Origin: Paratinospora sagittata
Lineage: Eukaryota; Streptophyta; Magnoliopsida; Ranunculales; Menispermaceae
NCBI GenBank assembly: GCA_035771175.1
Contig: CM069593.1
Location: forward strand, 37,429,741 to 37,493,740
Length of the DNA: 64,000 bases
Direction: 5' to 3'
In this document: piece after piece, positions 24,720 through 36,049 of the stretch
Numbering within the stretch: the stretch's first letter is position 1
How the letters are laid out: every line of letters begins with the position of its first letter
The notes under the pieces: generated by a model
Seen by the model: only the letters and a program-made list of their open reading frames with translations
What the model was told of the DNA's origin: nothing
The model's database searches: none
Translations under genes and position numbers: made by a program

Positions 24720-26130
24720 GTCATCCAGGCATTGAGAGAGTATAAAGACATATTCGCGTGGTCTCACGATGATATGCCTGGCATCTCGAAAGAAGTGATC
24801 GTCTACCGTCTCAACATTGATTAGAAGCTCACCACAGTAAGACAAAAGAGAAGAACTCTCAATGGTGAAAGAGCTGAAGCTCTCTGGGAGGAAGTCGACA
24901 AGCTCATCCGGGCCCAGTTCATCTGAGAGGTTTCATACCCAAAGTCGCTTGCCAACGTCATGATGGTTAGAAAACCAAACGAAAAATGGAGGACCTGTAT
25001 TGCTTTCACAGACCTAACAAGGCCTACTCGAAAGATAGCTTCCCTCTCCTTAAGATAGATCAACTAGTCGATGCTACTGCCGGACATGAATTTCTCAGCT
25101 TCATGGATGCTTATTTTGGCTACAACCATATTATGATGTACCACAGAGATGAAAAGAAGACCTCGTTCATAATAGACCGGGGTTTGTACTGCTAGAAGGT
25201 AATGCCCTTTGGCCTCAAAAATGTTGGCGCGACGTATCAGAGGCTGGTGAACCAGGTCTTCGAAGAGTTGATTGGGTAGAACATGGAAGTATATGTCGAC
25301 GACATGCTAGTGAAGAGCATCAAATCGGTAGCTCATCCTCACGATCTTAGAGAGGTGTTCGACATGATCAGGCACTAGAATATGAGGCTGAACCCAACCA
25401 AGTGCACATTCGTAGTCATGATAGGAATATTCTTCGGTTTCTTGGTCAACCAGAGGGGGATCGAGAAAAATAATGAAAAAATCCAAACTATCCTAGATAT
25501 GAAACCACCCAAACACGTAAAAAAAGTACAACGCTTGATAGGGTGAATAGCTGCATTGAACCGGTTCGTGTCAAAGTCTACGGATAAGTGTTTACCGTTT
25601 TTCAAATTAATAAAAAAGAAAACTGTCAAATGGGATGAAGAGTGTGACCAAGCTTTTCAAGAGCTCAAAACTTACCTTAGCTCATCACCGATGCTCTCAA
25701 AACCAATTTCCGGAGAGCTCTTCCTTTACCTTTTAATATTTGATGCGGCCTTGAGCTCTGCTTTCATCTGGGAAGAATAGGAGATACGAAAGCCTGTCTA
25801 CTATGTGAGCAAGTCATTGCTCGATGCAGAAACGAAATACCCCAAAATAGAGAAGTTGGTCCTGGCCAGTATCACCTCAGCTCGGAAGCTAAGACCATAC
25901 TTCCTAGCCCATTCCATAGTCGTGCTCACGCGACACTAGCTGCTACAAGTTTTGCAGAAGCAGGAGACCTTAGGTCGGCTAACCAAGTGGGATATTGAGC
26001 TCAACGAGTTCGATATTGAATATCGACCAAGAATATCTGTCAAAGGACAAGCACTAGCTGATTTTGTAAAGGAATTCTCATCCATGCAAAAAGAGGATGA
26101 TGACATTGAAGCCGACCTCGAGCTGACATG
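24720..26130 (+). pseudogene. pol: Element A reverse transcriptase and RNase H
   Basis: Reverse transcriptase blocks are recognisable in order: VMMVRKPNEKWRTC (about 24960), SFMDAYFGYNHI (about 25100), VMPFGLKN (about 25200) and the catalytic YVDD (25292-25303). The Ty3-type RNase H follows (LFLYLLIFDAAL...AFIWEE, about 25720-25780; then RPYFLAHSIVVLT at about 25890). A frameshift lies near 25000-25030, and there are many stops, mostly TAG. Confidence 0.88.
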
Positions 26131-26607
26131 AAAACTATTTGTCGATGGCTCATCGTGCAAACAAGGAAGTGGGGTCGGCATTGTTTTGGTCTTGCGCAAA
26201 GGAGATAAACACCTTGCAGCTCTCTGGTATGGATTTTTGGCCTCGAACAACGAGTTTGAATACGAAGCTCTTCTAGCTGGTCGACGAATGGCGCTCAACT
26301 AGGGGGTATGCAAAATCGCAATATGTTGTGATTCACAACTTGTTGTAGGTCAAGTCACCGCAGAGTACCATGCAAAGGATAATTGCATGTAGGCTTACCT
26401 GCAGATTGTGAAAGAGCTACTGAGCAATTATAAAGAATATGAAGTCATACAGGTTTCACGAGCAGACAACTCCTTTCGAATGATCTCTCGAAGCTCGCCT
26501 CCTCTTCCGGGGATGAGCTCATTCTACAAGTGCCAAAAGAATACCTGCCTAGCAGGAGTATCAAGGAGAGCAGCCAGGTTGGCCTCACCGAGGTCAACTC
26601 TTCTTAG
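26131..26607 (+). pseudogene. pol: Element A archaeal-type RNase H (aRNH)
   Basis: A second RNase H follows the first: LFVDGSSCKQGSGVGIVL (from about 26133), NNEFEYEALLAG (about 26245) and CDSQLVVGQV (about 26320). These carry the Asp, Glu and Asp expected at an RNase H active site. An extra RNase H of this kind is characteristic of the Tat lineage. Stops occur at about 26130 (TGA), 26300 (TAG) and 26390 (TAG). Confidence 0.8.
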
Positions 26608-27816
26608 ATGGACCCAATTGTGAAATTCTTGAACACGGAAGAGCTCCCAGCTCACAAATTACTGGTAAGAAAAATACAGCGACAAGCAGCCATGTACGTG
26701 CTCATTAACCACATGGTGTATCGACGTAGCTACAACTTGCCCTATTTGAAGTACATGAGAGAAGACCAAGCTCAGCTCGTCCTTGACGAGGTACATGCGG
26801 AAATCACTCTAAAGGAAGAGCTCTTGCGTATTGAGTACTCCGTCAGGGATATTACTGACCGACGATCAATCGGAATGCCCTTAGGACAGCTCGACATTAC
26901 AATATATGTCAGCGACATGCTACAATAATAAGAGCTCCTCCTGAAAAGCTGACTCTCATTCAGAGTCCTTGGCTTTTTGCTCAATGGGGAGTAGACTTAA
27001 TTGGGTCTTTGCCAATGTGCAAAGGTCAAGTTAAGTTTGCCATTGTAACAGTGGATTACTTCACCAAGTAGGCAATGGCAGAGTCGCTAGCTCACATAAC
27101 CGAGCAAAAGGTGACAAAATTTATCTGGCAGTCAATTATTTGCCGATTCGGAGTACCATTCGCCATAATATTAGATAATGGGAAGCAGTTTAATAATGCG
27201 AAGTGCAGCTCATTCTACTCCGAGCTCGAGATTCGCCACTTCTTCTCGGCATCAGCTCATCCTTAGGCGAACGGTCAAATCGAGGCCGTCAACAAGATTA
27301 TCAAGCATACGTTGAAGGCTAGAATCGAGGAGAAGTAGGGAACGTGGGCAGATGACCTCCCCCAGGTATTATGGTCTTACAGAACGACGACTGAAGAAAC
27401 TATTTTCTCCCTAGTGTTTGGAATGGAAGCATTTATTCCAGTGGAGCTCGAAATCCCAACTCTGAGAACTTCGTACTTCAATGAAGAGAAGAACTCAGAA
27501 GCATAAAAGGCCGAGCTAGACCTTTTTGGAAGAAAAGTGAGAGCAATCACAACTTCGACTAGCTGCATACCAAAGGAGAACATCGAAGTACTACAATTCC
27601 AAAGTGAGACCCTGTAGTTTCACAATCGATGACCTGGTACTAAGGAAGGTCATGCTCAACACCAGAGAGGCCGGAGAAGGGGCTCTCGGCCCAAATTGGG
27701 AGGGACCATACAAAGTCATTTCCATACCGAAGAACGGAGTCTACGAGTTGGAAGACCTCGATGGAAGATGAATCGCCAAGCCATGAAATGTAGAGCATCT
27801 GAAGTTTTACTACTAG
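26608..27816 (+). pseudogene. pol: Element A integrase
   Basis: The N-terminal zinc-binding region is degenerate (AAMYVLINHMVYRR, 26690-26740; the following HHCC region is rearranged). The catalytic core contains GVDLIG (about 26985), LDNGKQF (about 27170) and NGQIEAVNK (about 27270), giving the D,D,E triad. The C-terminus has LGPNWEGPYKV (about 27690) and ends with two tyrosines and TAG at 27814-27816. It contains stops throughout, mainly TAG. Confidence 0.88.
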
Positions 27817-28039
27817 TAGTTATAGCAAGTAGGAGTAGTTCAGTAAGAATAGCTAGCAGGGGTCACCTACTCAACTTAGACATATCATTTTGTCATCTCT
27901 TGTTAAAGTTTATAAACTAGTTTGTTTTTTAACGACTTTGCGTGAGTTTACCAACAACTATCGACACGAGATGGCACGAAAGAAAGTGACTAATACCTTG
28001 GGAATACGAGCCTTGCTCAAATAATCCCCAAGAAGGGGC

Positions 28040-28560
28040 TGAAAACCTATAGTACCTTGGGGTCTGAGCTCAAGCCAGGATTATCAATAGGAAGAAGGTT
28101 AAGGCCTAAAATACCTTGGGACCTGAGCTCATCAGAGTTCAGGTTATTACCGAAAAGGAGGTCATCCTTGAAGTACCTTGGGATCTCAACTTTTCAGAGT
28201 TCAGATTATCATCGGGAAGGAGTTCATTCTCATAGTACGTTTTTTATCATCACCTAGAAGAATAACGCTGACGGGACTTATTTTCCAAAAAATGGCTAAG
28301 TCCAAGGTCAAGCTCGGAGAACGGCCGAGCTCATCAGACTTACTGAGCCAAGCTCAAGCTTGGATTATGGACGAGCTCACATGCTAACCGGGCCGAGCTC
28401 GCGGGATATATTTTCCAAAAAACGACCAAGTCCAGAGACAATCTCTTTAAACCGGTTGAGCTCACCGGACATATTGAGCCGAGCTCACGACCTTACTGCT
28501 CTAAAAATTGACTAAGTCCTAGGGAGCAGCTCAAGCTAGGATTATAACTGAGCTCACAGG
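28040..28560 (+). repeat. Degenerate tandem repeats between pol and the antisense ORF of element A
   Basis: From 28040 to about 28240 a unit of about 60 bp repeats three to four times around TACCTTGGG, then a TGAGCTC-like block, then AGGTTATTACC-like sequence. From 28280 to 28560 a second unit recurs around TTTTCCAAAAAA and a GCTAAGTCC/GACCAAGTCC core with GAGCTCA. Such variable 3' repeats are reported in Tat elements and can seed satellites. Copies are diverged; counts are by eye. Confidence 0.65.
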
Positions 28561-28711
28561 ACGACCTGCATAAAGTAGTTTGGTAAGTGCTCAAATCAAG
28601 TAGAGAAAGAAAAACACAACAAGTGAAGAACAAGATTCATTCAAAAGTGGATGAAGTATTTAAGCTCGAAATCTGATCATAATTACAAAAAGAGATGGAA
28701 GAAATAGAGGC

Positions 28712-30149
28712 TTAAGAGCCTAACATCACAACCTCGGCCCCAGCAACCAGTTGTTGTTCGGCCTCAGTTTCATCTTGGCCTTTCCTCACAGCTTGGACCT
28801 CTGGCTCGGTTGTAGCAACAGACTATTCTTTATCTCCTGCAGGCTCTTCCTGTTGCTGTTCGGCCATGAAGTTGTCGAAGGCGACTATATCGACCTTGTC
28901 AGCAAAGTATTTGCTGAAGTCAACCCTCATATGGATCTAACCCAGCTCGTACTCTTCCCCCTTCAGGTCATCGAACTCTCTAGAAGCTTTGTACTCCCGA
29001 ACAGCTCGACGAGCCGAGTTGGCAAGCTCGGACTCCAAAGAAGCGACCTTCGCTCTCAACAGTTCATTATCCGAGGCCGACCTTTGCAGTCGAGATGCGG
29101 TGAAGGACAGCTCAGACTCAGTCTTAACAAGGTTGCTCTCAAGCTCCTCCACCTTCTTCTCCATCTCCTATTTCAGCTTCCTCTGCTCGGCCTCAGCAGA
29201 TATTGACAGCTCGTCGACCTTCTTCATGGCTAGGAAAATTTGATGGGCAGCCTGAACAAGAACAAATGCACAAGTCAACCCAAGTAGGACGACGAATTAC
29301 AATTAATATTGAGGAAATGCATCTTACCTTAACACATTTCACAAAAGCCTGAGAGGAGTTGTCCCTGTCGAGGTCCTCTTTCCCTTTCTCGACCTTGGAT
29401 CAGGGCAGTCCGATCTGGTACCCCCTAATTACCAGATCTTGATTATCAATCTTAGTAATAGGAGGCCCCATATCACGCAGCCTCTTCTCAGGTCAGAGGT
29501 CGATGGGGTCGGGAAAAACTCGCCAAATATTAGGGCTTAGCTAAACTGGGGCAAGACTCAGGTCGGACAAAAGACGGCAAACGACTTTGGGTAAAGGAAG
29601 AATGGCCCCATACTTAAACAAACCCGTGTATAAGGTTACCTAACCTTTCCTAGGGCAGCTTGGCCTTTCGCTGTGCCGGGGAACACACATCAGGACAGAG
29701 GATGGGATCTCGAATAAAGCCCTCAAATACAAAAGGTGATCCTTAGTGATAGAGGAAGAGAATTCATCAATAGAAAATGAAGGACCTGCCACCTCGGCCC
29801 CGTCGTCCGACTCGGTCTCAGGGTTAGACTTGACCTCGATCCCAATCACTTCATCGGCCGAGGAGACCACCTCAGCTCTGCTCGACTCACCTTGAACCTT
29901 CTCACTGCGAGCTCGGTCCCGAGCAGAGCAGAGGGCGACTTCACCTTGGTTAAGGATCTCAATGCCCTTAGATTCTCTCTCCTCAAATGATTGAGCAGCC
30001 AATGCCTCATTGTGAAGCGACTGCTCAGCATCCTTTCCATTTCGTGGAGCATGAAAGCCAGAAATACTAAACAAATTAGAGATGAAGGAGAGGAAGGAAA
30101 TACCGAATAAGGAGAATTTTGAGCAGGTAAGAATCCGAACAGAAATCAA
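28712..30149 (-). pseudogene. Element A antisense accessory ORF (aORF), spliced
   Basis: A frame antisense to gag-pol lies between pol and the 3' LTR, as reported for several Tat-lineage elements. Reading on the minus strand: an acidic/serine N-terminal half (30149 down to about 29760), a block with LLYLRALFEIPSS (about 29730), then PNIWRVFPDPIDL (about 29500), resembling plant retroelement accessory proteins. After an intron comes a coiled coil rich in Glu, Leu and Ser (29250-28940), then an acidic tail ending at TAA (28712-28714). Several stops break it. Its function is unknown. Confidence 0.7.
29252..29327 (-). other. Probable intron in the antisense ORF of element A
   Basis: On the minus strand the boundaries read AAG|GTAAGATGCA and TTGTTCAG|GCTGCC. 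Removing 76 bp joins ...FVKCVK to AAHQIFLAMKK in phase 0, carrying the frame into the coiled coil. GT-AG ends, AT-rich content and frame restoration support it; there is no transcript evidence. Confidence 0.65.
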
Positions 30150-30560
30150 GAACCAGATTGCGAAATGACCGAGCTGGGAAAAATATGAGCCAGAAAATTC
30201 TGAGCTGGGAGAGAAGATTTTTGAATAGAAAAGTCAAATGAGTAGGAGCCACTATTTATAGAGGGCCCTTCTCGACTTAAAGTCGTTGGATGTCGTGGTC
30301 CCAAATCTTGAGAAATATCCAACGGCTTCGATCGGAGCAAACAAATCAACATGAATTTTGACAGTATGGGCCCCGATATGTGAAATCTCGAGGAGCATCG
30401 GATGGTTCTGATCCAACCTTTGGTTTCAATGCCCAGATCGACTTTTGACGAATCGCGAGGAACGTCAGGTGACCTAGAACACTTTTAATGTATAATACGA
30501 GTAACACAAATCTCAAGCAAAATTTACGATGATGGAAAGCCTTTCACCCCAAATAGGGCT

Positions 30561-30579
30561 AAAAGGCTTGGGGGGTAAA
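30561..30579 (+). other. Polypurine tract of element A
   Basis: AAAAGGCTTGGGGGGTAAA lies directly before the 3' LTR and is the expected primer site for plus-strand synthesis. Confidence 0.85.
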
Positions 30580-31449
30580 TGTTGGATGGTCAACTCAGAT
30601 TAGAGCTGACCTGGATATTGGAAGAGGAGCTGAGTTGGCATTCTGCGATGTGTTAGCCACGTATGAAGAAGGACGAGCCGAGGTGACGAGGAAAAAGTCG
30701 CGTAAAGTGGCAACCGCTAGATTAGCTCAGTCAAATCGAGCTCTATTCAATTATGATCGTGTTCGAGATGACTTAGCAGGATGATAAATACGATAATCCC
30801 GAAAGCACAATCATAGCGATAGCTCGACCCAGCCAAGCCGAGCTCAGTGTTATTCTGTTCAAGGCTGACAGTTCGGTCTCTATCTGAGCTGATAACCCCA
30901 GACGAAACAGATAAGATTAAGGATTCTTTCCTGGCACGCCATATCCCGAGAAATCTGAGGTAGTTGCACTCCCAGATACGAACTTCGACATAGAGAAGGG
31001 ATAAGACTCTTCCTCCAAGAAAAATCAAGAAAATAAGGATCATCCGAGATGAGATAAGATTCCTACTCTGAGATGAACTCGAAATGGATGAGCTCATCCA
31101 ACTCATCTCAACCAACGACAAAACAACACGTTGCACCATGCTTACTGGGCAGCTAGCCATTCTGGCCAGATGACTTCCTCTATAAATAAGACCTATCACC
31201 CTCACCATAAGGTGGGAACAACTTTCTACAATAGTTGTTGCTATAGTCTTGAACAAGCTCTAACTTAGGCATCAGAGGGTCTTTGAGCGGCACCACACCA
31301 GTGTTCCTTACGATAGCCATATCGCTTTCTCTTTTATTCTTAGACCTAGCTGATAAACCCTCGCCGAAACTGGAGAGTTCATAATTTCAGATAGGATCAT
31401 CTCCTACGCGTGTTCATCTACTTGGTGTTGATCAGATTCTGCATCAACA
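30580..31449 (+). repeat. Element A 3' LTR
   Basis: An 870-bp LTR matching 3515-4357, with an intact TATAAATA at 31181-31188. It ends CATCAACA directly before the AAACC TSD. Confidence 0.95.
31181..31188 (+). promoter_or_regulatory. TATA box in element A 3' LTR
   Basis: TATAAATA lies about 270 bp upstream of the LTR end. The 5' copy has decayed to TACAAATA. Confidence 0.6.
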
Positions 31450-31600
31450 AAACCTATCTTGTTCATGGGTCAAGCGAATATTTGTTAGTAGTGACACAAG
31501 GTTATCCAGCTGACTGACGGATCTAGATGGAACAAGTCTTATGAAATGGATATTCCAATAGGTGCCTGAAGGTGAGTTTCCACCTAAGGTCATGTCTCTA
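31450..31600 (-). pseudogene. LINE ORF2 continuation beyond the gypsy insertion
   Basis: Removing element A and one AAACC copy joins this minus-strand segment to the LINE fragment that ends at 3514. The encoded residues (about LVSLLTNIRLTHEQDRF, preceded by a YWNIHF stretch) resemble the linker between reverse transcriptase and zf-RVT in plant L1 ORF2 proteins. The upstream edge of the LINE is not clear; similarity fades near 31600. Confidence 0.65.
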
Positions 31601-32461
31601 ATGTCCAACACATGTAGTTTTCCACCTAAAGTCACTATCTTCATTAAACCTATAACATTGAAAAAACAATGAGGGTTGGTTTTATCTTCTTTTTCTGAGT
31701 TGAGAGTCAATTGATTAGGTTAAATAAAAAATCCAACATGAAATCAAATGACCCTTTCTACAACAACCTTGTTAGTCTTGCTATTAGAGATAAGGGTATC
31801 ATCTAACTTAATGATATATGTCCTCTCAAAAAAAAAAAAAAGATTTGAAATATGATGTGTATCATAGACTTTTATCCTAGAAATAATTAAAAATGAAATA
31901 GTCCCATGGCCAATGACGACAACTTTATCCTCCGGCCAGGCATGTACCCCCCTCATATAAGATGGAGTGTCCAAATCTTGTCATCATCATATGTGGTGTG
32001 CTATTGAGCCTTAATGTGAGCATTTATACTACCCTTAACTTTGATCTGTTGGGTTTCAAAAAAAAGAAAGAAAACTTTGGTTTATTGATCTTCAAGGATT
32101 TGTATATATGAGATCTAACCCAAGAAATACTACAAATTGACAAAAAAAAAGGATGATGATTGGCCTGTACATTCATCTAATTAGTTCTATTTAAAGCCCA
32201 TTGTGGAATTTATTCTATTGTGCAATTATTAGGTCATAATTTTGGCCCATCATTTCTTTTTCTCATATAAATCAATGACTTGACATATATAGATAATTAA
32301 ATCTATAAAGATATTAATAATAAAACACTCCTTCCCAAAATTTGTAAGTGTCCTTCCTCTCTCCTTCTATATCCCTAACTCTAGACCAATCTATGAGTTC
32401 TCTCCTTCTCTGTCTCTAACTCTAAACTAATTTATGTGTTTTTTCCCCTTCCCATCTATGG
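31600..32461. other. Spacer between the two nests
   Basis: AT-rich sequence with an A-run near 31828-31841 and CT-rich stretches near 32340-32450. A 76-codon minus-strand frame (31744-31974) has no motif that I can assign. No gene is called. Confidence 0.6.
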
Positions 32462-33766
32462 TGAAATTATTACAAGTGTACAATATCATAAAAAAGTAAT
32501 ATAGTGAAGAGTAAAGTGTTATTTCCACAGAGATTTATCTCTAATTTCTAGTAAATTATTAAGATTATCTCAACTTAATCTTATTTAAACAAAATGACGA
32601 AATCAACTATAACTAAATTGAAAACTACAAACTAAACTAAACTAGTTATAAATCAATAAATTAAATATAAGAAACTTATTACAATTTTCCCTCCGCACTT
32701 CACTTAGGTTTATTTACTCATTTTTTGAGTAATTAATTAATTTGAATTGTTAACCAAGAGCCATAAGTTATTTACAAGCCTCTTCCGATGGTCAAGTAAA
32801 AATATTTCATTTAATTAAATCACTATATTCCTATGAGATTTAAATCAAACAAGATTCATTAGGTTCATCATGCTCGCAATGGTTACATATGTTATATGAG
32901 TATATTTCTATCTCACATGAACTCATAGTTTCTACCTTTTTTTATCATATGTCACATTAATCAAATCTAAACCTAAAATCCTTTTTTCCAAGTTCATCTA
33001 GATTCACCAAATCAATCTAATTATTGGCTAGTTAATTAGAAGCAATAGGCATAGATTAAAATAAACAACTCAATATTAACTAAGAAAAATCTATTATAAT
33101 CACATAAACTCCAAGTTACATGAGAGTTCCAATTGCAATCCTAGAAACTAATCTATCCAATAACTAATAATAAAAACTCAAAATCAATAGTATTTAACAT
33201 CATTGAAAGAAAGATACTCAAATACAAGAGAACAAAAAATAATGTAAAGATTTAACAATGGTTCCACCAAATTCTTCAATCGGCTTCGCTCTTCCATGTG
33301 TTTTTGTTTTTCTTTTTCACCTTGAATGCTTCTCTAAATGGATATGCCTTTCCTAAGCTTTTATATGTCCTATTTACAAGTATGAAAGAGGAACAAGGAA
33401 AATTCGCACGAATTGCATCCCAATCCTAGTATGACTAAACTACCCGGTGCCTTGGCACCCATGTTTGGCGCCTAGGTGCCCACACACTGATTCTTCTTTC
33501 CTTCACTTCATCACTCGGCTCCCCAACCTCCACTTCACTTGCTTGAAATTACAACTTTGATTTTCTTCTTCCTAGAGCCTAGGCTTCCATTCTCCAAGCC
33601 TAGGCCTCCATGTATTGGTTTTCACTACCACTTTTGACTTTGATTCTCTTGTCCTCCTTACTTGTAACCCTACAAAATAGAGTAACAAATGAGTAGATAA
33701 TAGTCCTAATATACACAATTATCACTAATAACCCTATGAAACAAATGGTTAGAAAACAACTTATCA
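32462..33766 (-). repeat. Probable 3' LTR of degraded host element J
   Basis: On the minus strand, a TGATAAG-type LTR start is seen at about 33766, preceded by TTTGCTCAGAGACTAGCAAAG (33790-33810). That motif precedes the LTR in many plant gypsy-type elements. Near 32465-32560 the sequence around GTACACTTGT and TCTGTGGAAATA resembles the end of such LTRs. The left edge is uncertain by tens of bases and no TSD can be tested. Confidence 0.35.
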
Positions 33767-33952
33767 AATACCACAAACTCGAAACTTTGCTAGTCTCTGA
33801 GCAAAGAAAAGAAAACACAAATAAACTACCTAAAAAAAGTAATGATTTAACTCAAATTTGAAAACATGGCCTAAAAGATTGCTCATAAGTCATAACTACC
33901 ATGAAAACTTAGAAAGTTGTGAAAGTCTAGAATTTCAATCCAACCTTCACCA
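33767..33952 (-). other. Host element J interior next to its LTR
   Basis: Short non-coding stretch between the proposed J LTR and solo LTR H. It continues at 36050. Confidence 0.35.
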
Positions 33953-33957
33953 TACTC

Positions 33958-36044
33958 TAATAGTCACCCAAGAGGGGGGGGGGGGTGAATTGGGTGTCTT
34001 GGCCAATTAAGTCAATTTAAAATTTATCTTATATTAATCTTGTGTGATCCTTCAATTTGATGAGGCATTTAATTAAATAGATCATGTACAATAATAAAGT
34101 GCAGAAATTAAATGCAAAGGCACAAAATTTTTATGTTGTTCAAAAATCTAATTTCCTACGTCCACACCTAGAGAAAACCTCTCTAAGATTCCACTAGCTC
34201 AGATTCACTTACTAGGTGTGAATCAAATTGTTACAAATGTCTTTTTACAGGTTCAAGACAAGCCTATCCTTTTACGGGCTAAGGATGAACCGACTACTTC
34301 CTTTTACAGGATAAGGAAGAACCTAAAATCCTTTTACTGGGCTAAGGATGAACCACTTGACCATTTTCAAGAGAAAGGGTGAAACTACCTTTGATTCTAA
34401 CCTAGGAATCTTAAGTGAATCAAATTCACTTGACTTGGTTGTTTCAATCTTAAAACAAACCAAAACTCTAATTACAAATATTACAATGAAGCTCAAGATA
34501 TAATAATTTCAATCAATATAAGATATGAAATTAAAGCTCATGGATTGTGAAAACTTACAACTATATACCTTTCATGAGCAATATGAATTGCTCATTTGAA
34601 TGATGTTGAAAAATGTGCATGATTGATGCAAAAGTTGAAGCCCCAAAATCACCAAGATGATTTTTCATTCAAATGCTCTCTCTAGTTGTTTTTGAAAATG
34701 AGAAGATGTGGAAGATAGAGTTTATACTTCATTCTCTCATTTTCTCACAAAAACAGTTAAACTTAGGGAATTCTAGATTAAGAAATCAAGCACTCAGTTC
34801 CCTAAGAGTCTAAGAGGTTTCTCTCAAAAGAAGATTTCAAATTGAAGCTTGAAGAGAAAACCCAAAACAAAAAGAGAAGCAAAATGCTTCAAATCAAGGA
34901 TATGTTTCTCAAAAATTGAAAATCTCTTAAGTATGATTCCTCTCAAGAAAAAAAGATTAAAAGCTTAAGAGATTTCACAAAGTAAGAAAAACAATATGTA
35001 AAACCTTTTTCTTTCAAAATCATTTTTGAAGAAACTTGATTTTGTTTTGAAAATGAGAAGAACAAAATAAAAGCACAAGTTTCAAAAGATTTTGCAAAAG
35101 TTGCTCATAATGAGCTAAGACACATATTTATAGAAAAACACTTCAAAAAAGTAAGAACCATGTTTCTTAAGGAAGAACCACGTTTCTATTTGAATTTGGC
35201 AAAATTTGCATTCTGCCAATACACAAGGAAATGCATTTCTGCTTGAAATCCTAGTTTCTGCCAAAACACATGGAAATGCGTTTCTATGTGAAATTCCTAG
35301 ATTACCCTAACATTGGAAACACGTCTTTCCAGAGGAAATGTGTTTCTGTGTTGAATTCCAGAATGCACCAATCTGGGCAAAATGGAGGAAACATGTTTCT
35401 TTAGAGGGAACGTATTTCTGCCTGTCAGTGTGAAAATTTTCATTCTGGACAACAGAAAATGTGTTTCTTAAACAAGAAACATGTTTCTGTCTCTCCAAGT
35501 GAAAAATTCCACACTAGACTGCAGGAAACACATTTCTTATACGAGAAATGTGTTTCTGGTTGACACAAAAACTTAAAACATGTTTTCTCGATTAAACAAA
35601 TTCAAAACACTTGAAAACATTTAATCATAATAAAATTGAAGTTCATGCCAGTGTTTGAAGCAATTTTGATGAAAGTCAAAAGTTTGACCAATATGAAAAC
35701 TGGTTTGACTTTGCAAAAACTAATGATTTTAAAATATGATGCATGCACGCACGCAAATACTTGGAAATAAATGAGCAATATAAAAACAAGAAAAATTACG
35801 ACCTAATTCTAATTATACTTGTAAGCTTTCATCCTTTATCATCGTGTCAACTCGTCCAAGCTTTGACTTTGACTTTTTTTTATCCACTTGAGTTGAGTTG
35901 AGATCACTTGACTCTTGTATTGGCCTTTTGACTTATCCTTGGTGCTGAAACATGCTCAAATCAACCATTAGCACCATGGTTATATTGTTTGTTAGCATTA
36001 AAACACTTAGAAAAATTCTAAGTGGAAAACCATTTAGGTCAACA
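33958..36044 (-). mobile_element. Solo LTR H (Sirevirus-like)
   Basis: 2087 bp with a perfect TACTC TSD (33953-33957 and 36045-36049). Read on the minus strand it starts TGTTGACC and ends with a decayed ...GGGTGACTATTA in place of the expected GACCAACA-type end. It contains a G-run (about 33974-33985), hairpins at about 34230-34400, a TATA-like TATTTATA near 35127 and its own palindrome array (35153-35560). Confidence 0.85.
35153..35560 (-). promoter_or_regulatory. U3 palindrome array, GAAACAYGTTTC type (solo LTR H)
   Basis: About eight GAAAYRYRTTTCT units, often in pairs (for example GGAAACACATTTCT then AGAAATGTGTTTCT at about 35522-35558). Same position relative to TATA as the GGACGCT arrays, but a different core sequence. 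Confidence 0.7.
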
Positions 36045-36049
36045 TACTC

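Larger units (their letters stand above)
3515..31449 (+). mobile_element. Element A: Ty3/gypsy LTR retrotransposon, Tat lineage, with nested insertions
   Basis: Bounded by TGTTGGATGG...ATCAACA LTRs and a perfect AAACC TSD (3510-3514 and 31450-31454). About 10 kb is native; 17.96 kb is nested element B. Order: 5' LTR, PBS, gag (split at 5166/23122), protease, RT, RNase H, archaeal-type RNase H, integrase, satellite-like repeats, antisense ORF, PPT, 3' LTR. The dual RNase H, the integrase style and the antisense ORF are traits of the Tat lineage. Many stops and frameshifts show it is inactive. Confidence 0.93.

Noticed and set aside
28751..29206. 151-residue plus-strand ORF
   Set aside because: Shadow of the antisense accessory ORF; the minus strand carries the coiled coil.
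30747..31256. 169-residue minus-strand ORF
   Set aside because: Lies wholly inside the element A 3' LTR with no counterpart in the 5' LTR and no recognisable domain.
31744..31974. 76-residue minus-strand ORF with GHGTISFL
   Set aside because: Vaguely recalls the segment after a copia protease, but no active site or further blocks are present.
35307..35498. ORF with repeated HVSCL-like units
   Set aside because: A by-product of the GAAACA palindrome array in solo LTR H.
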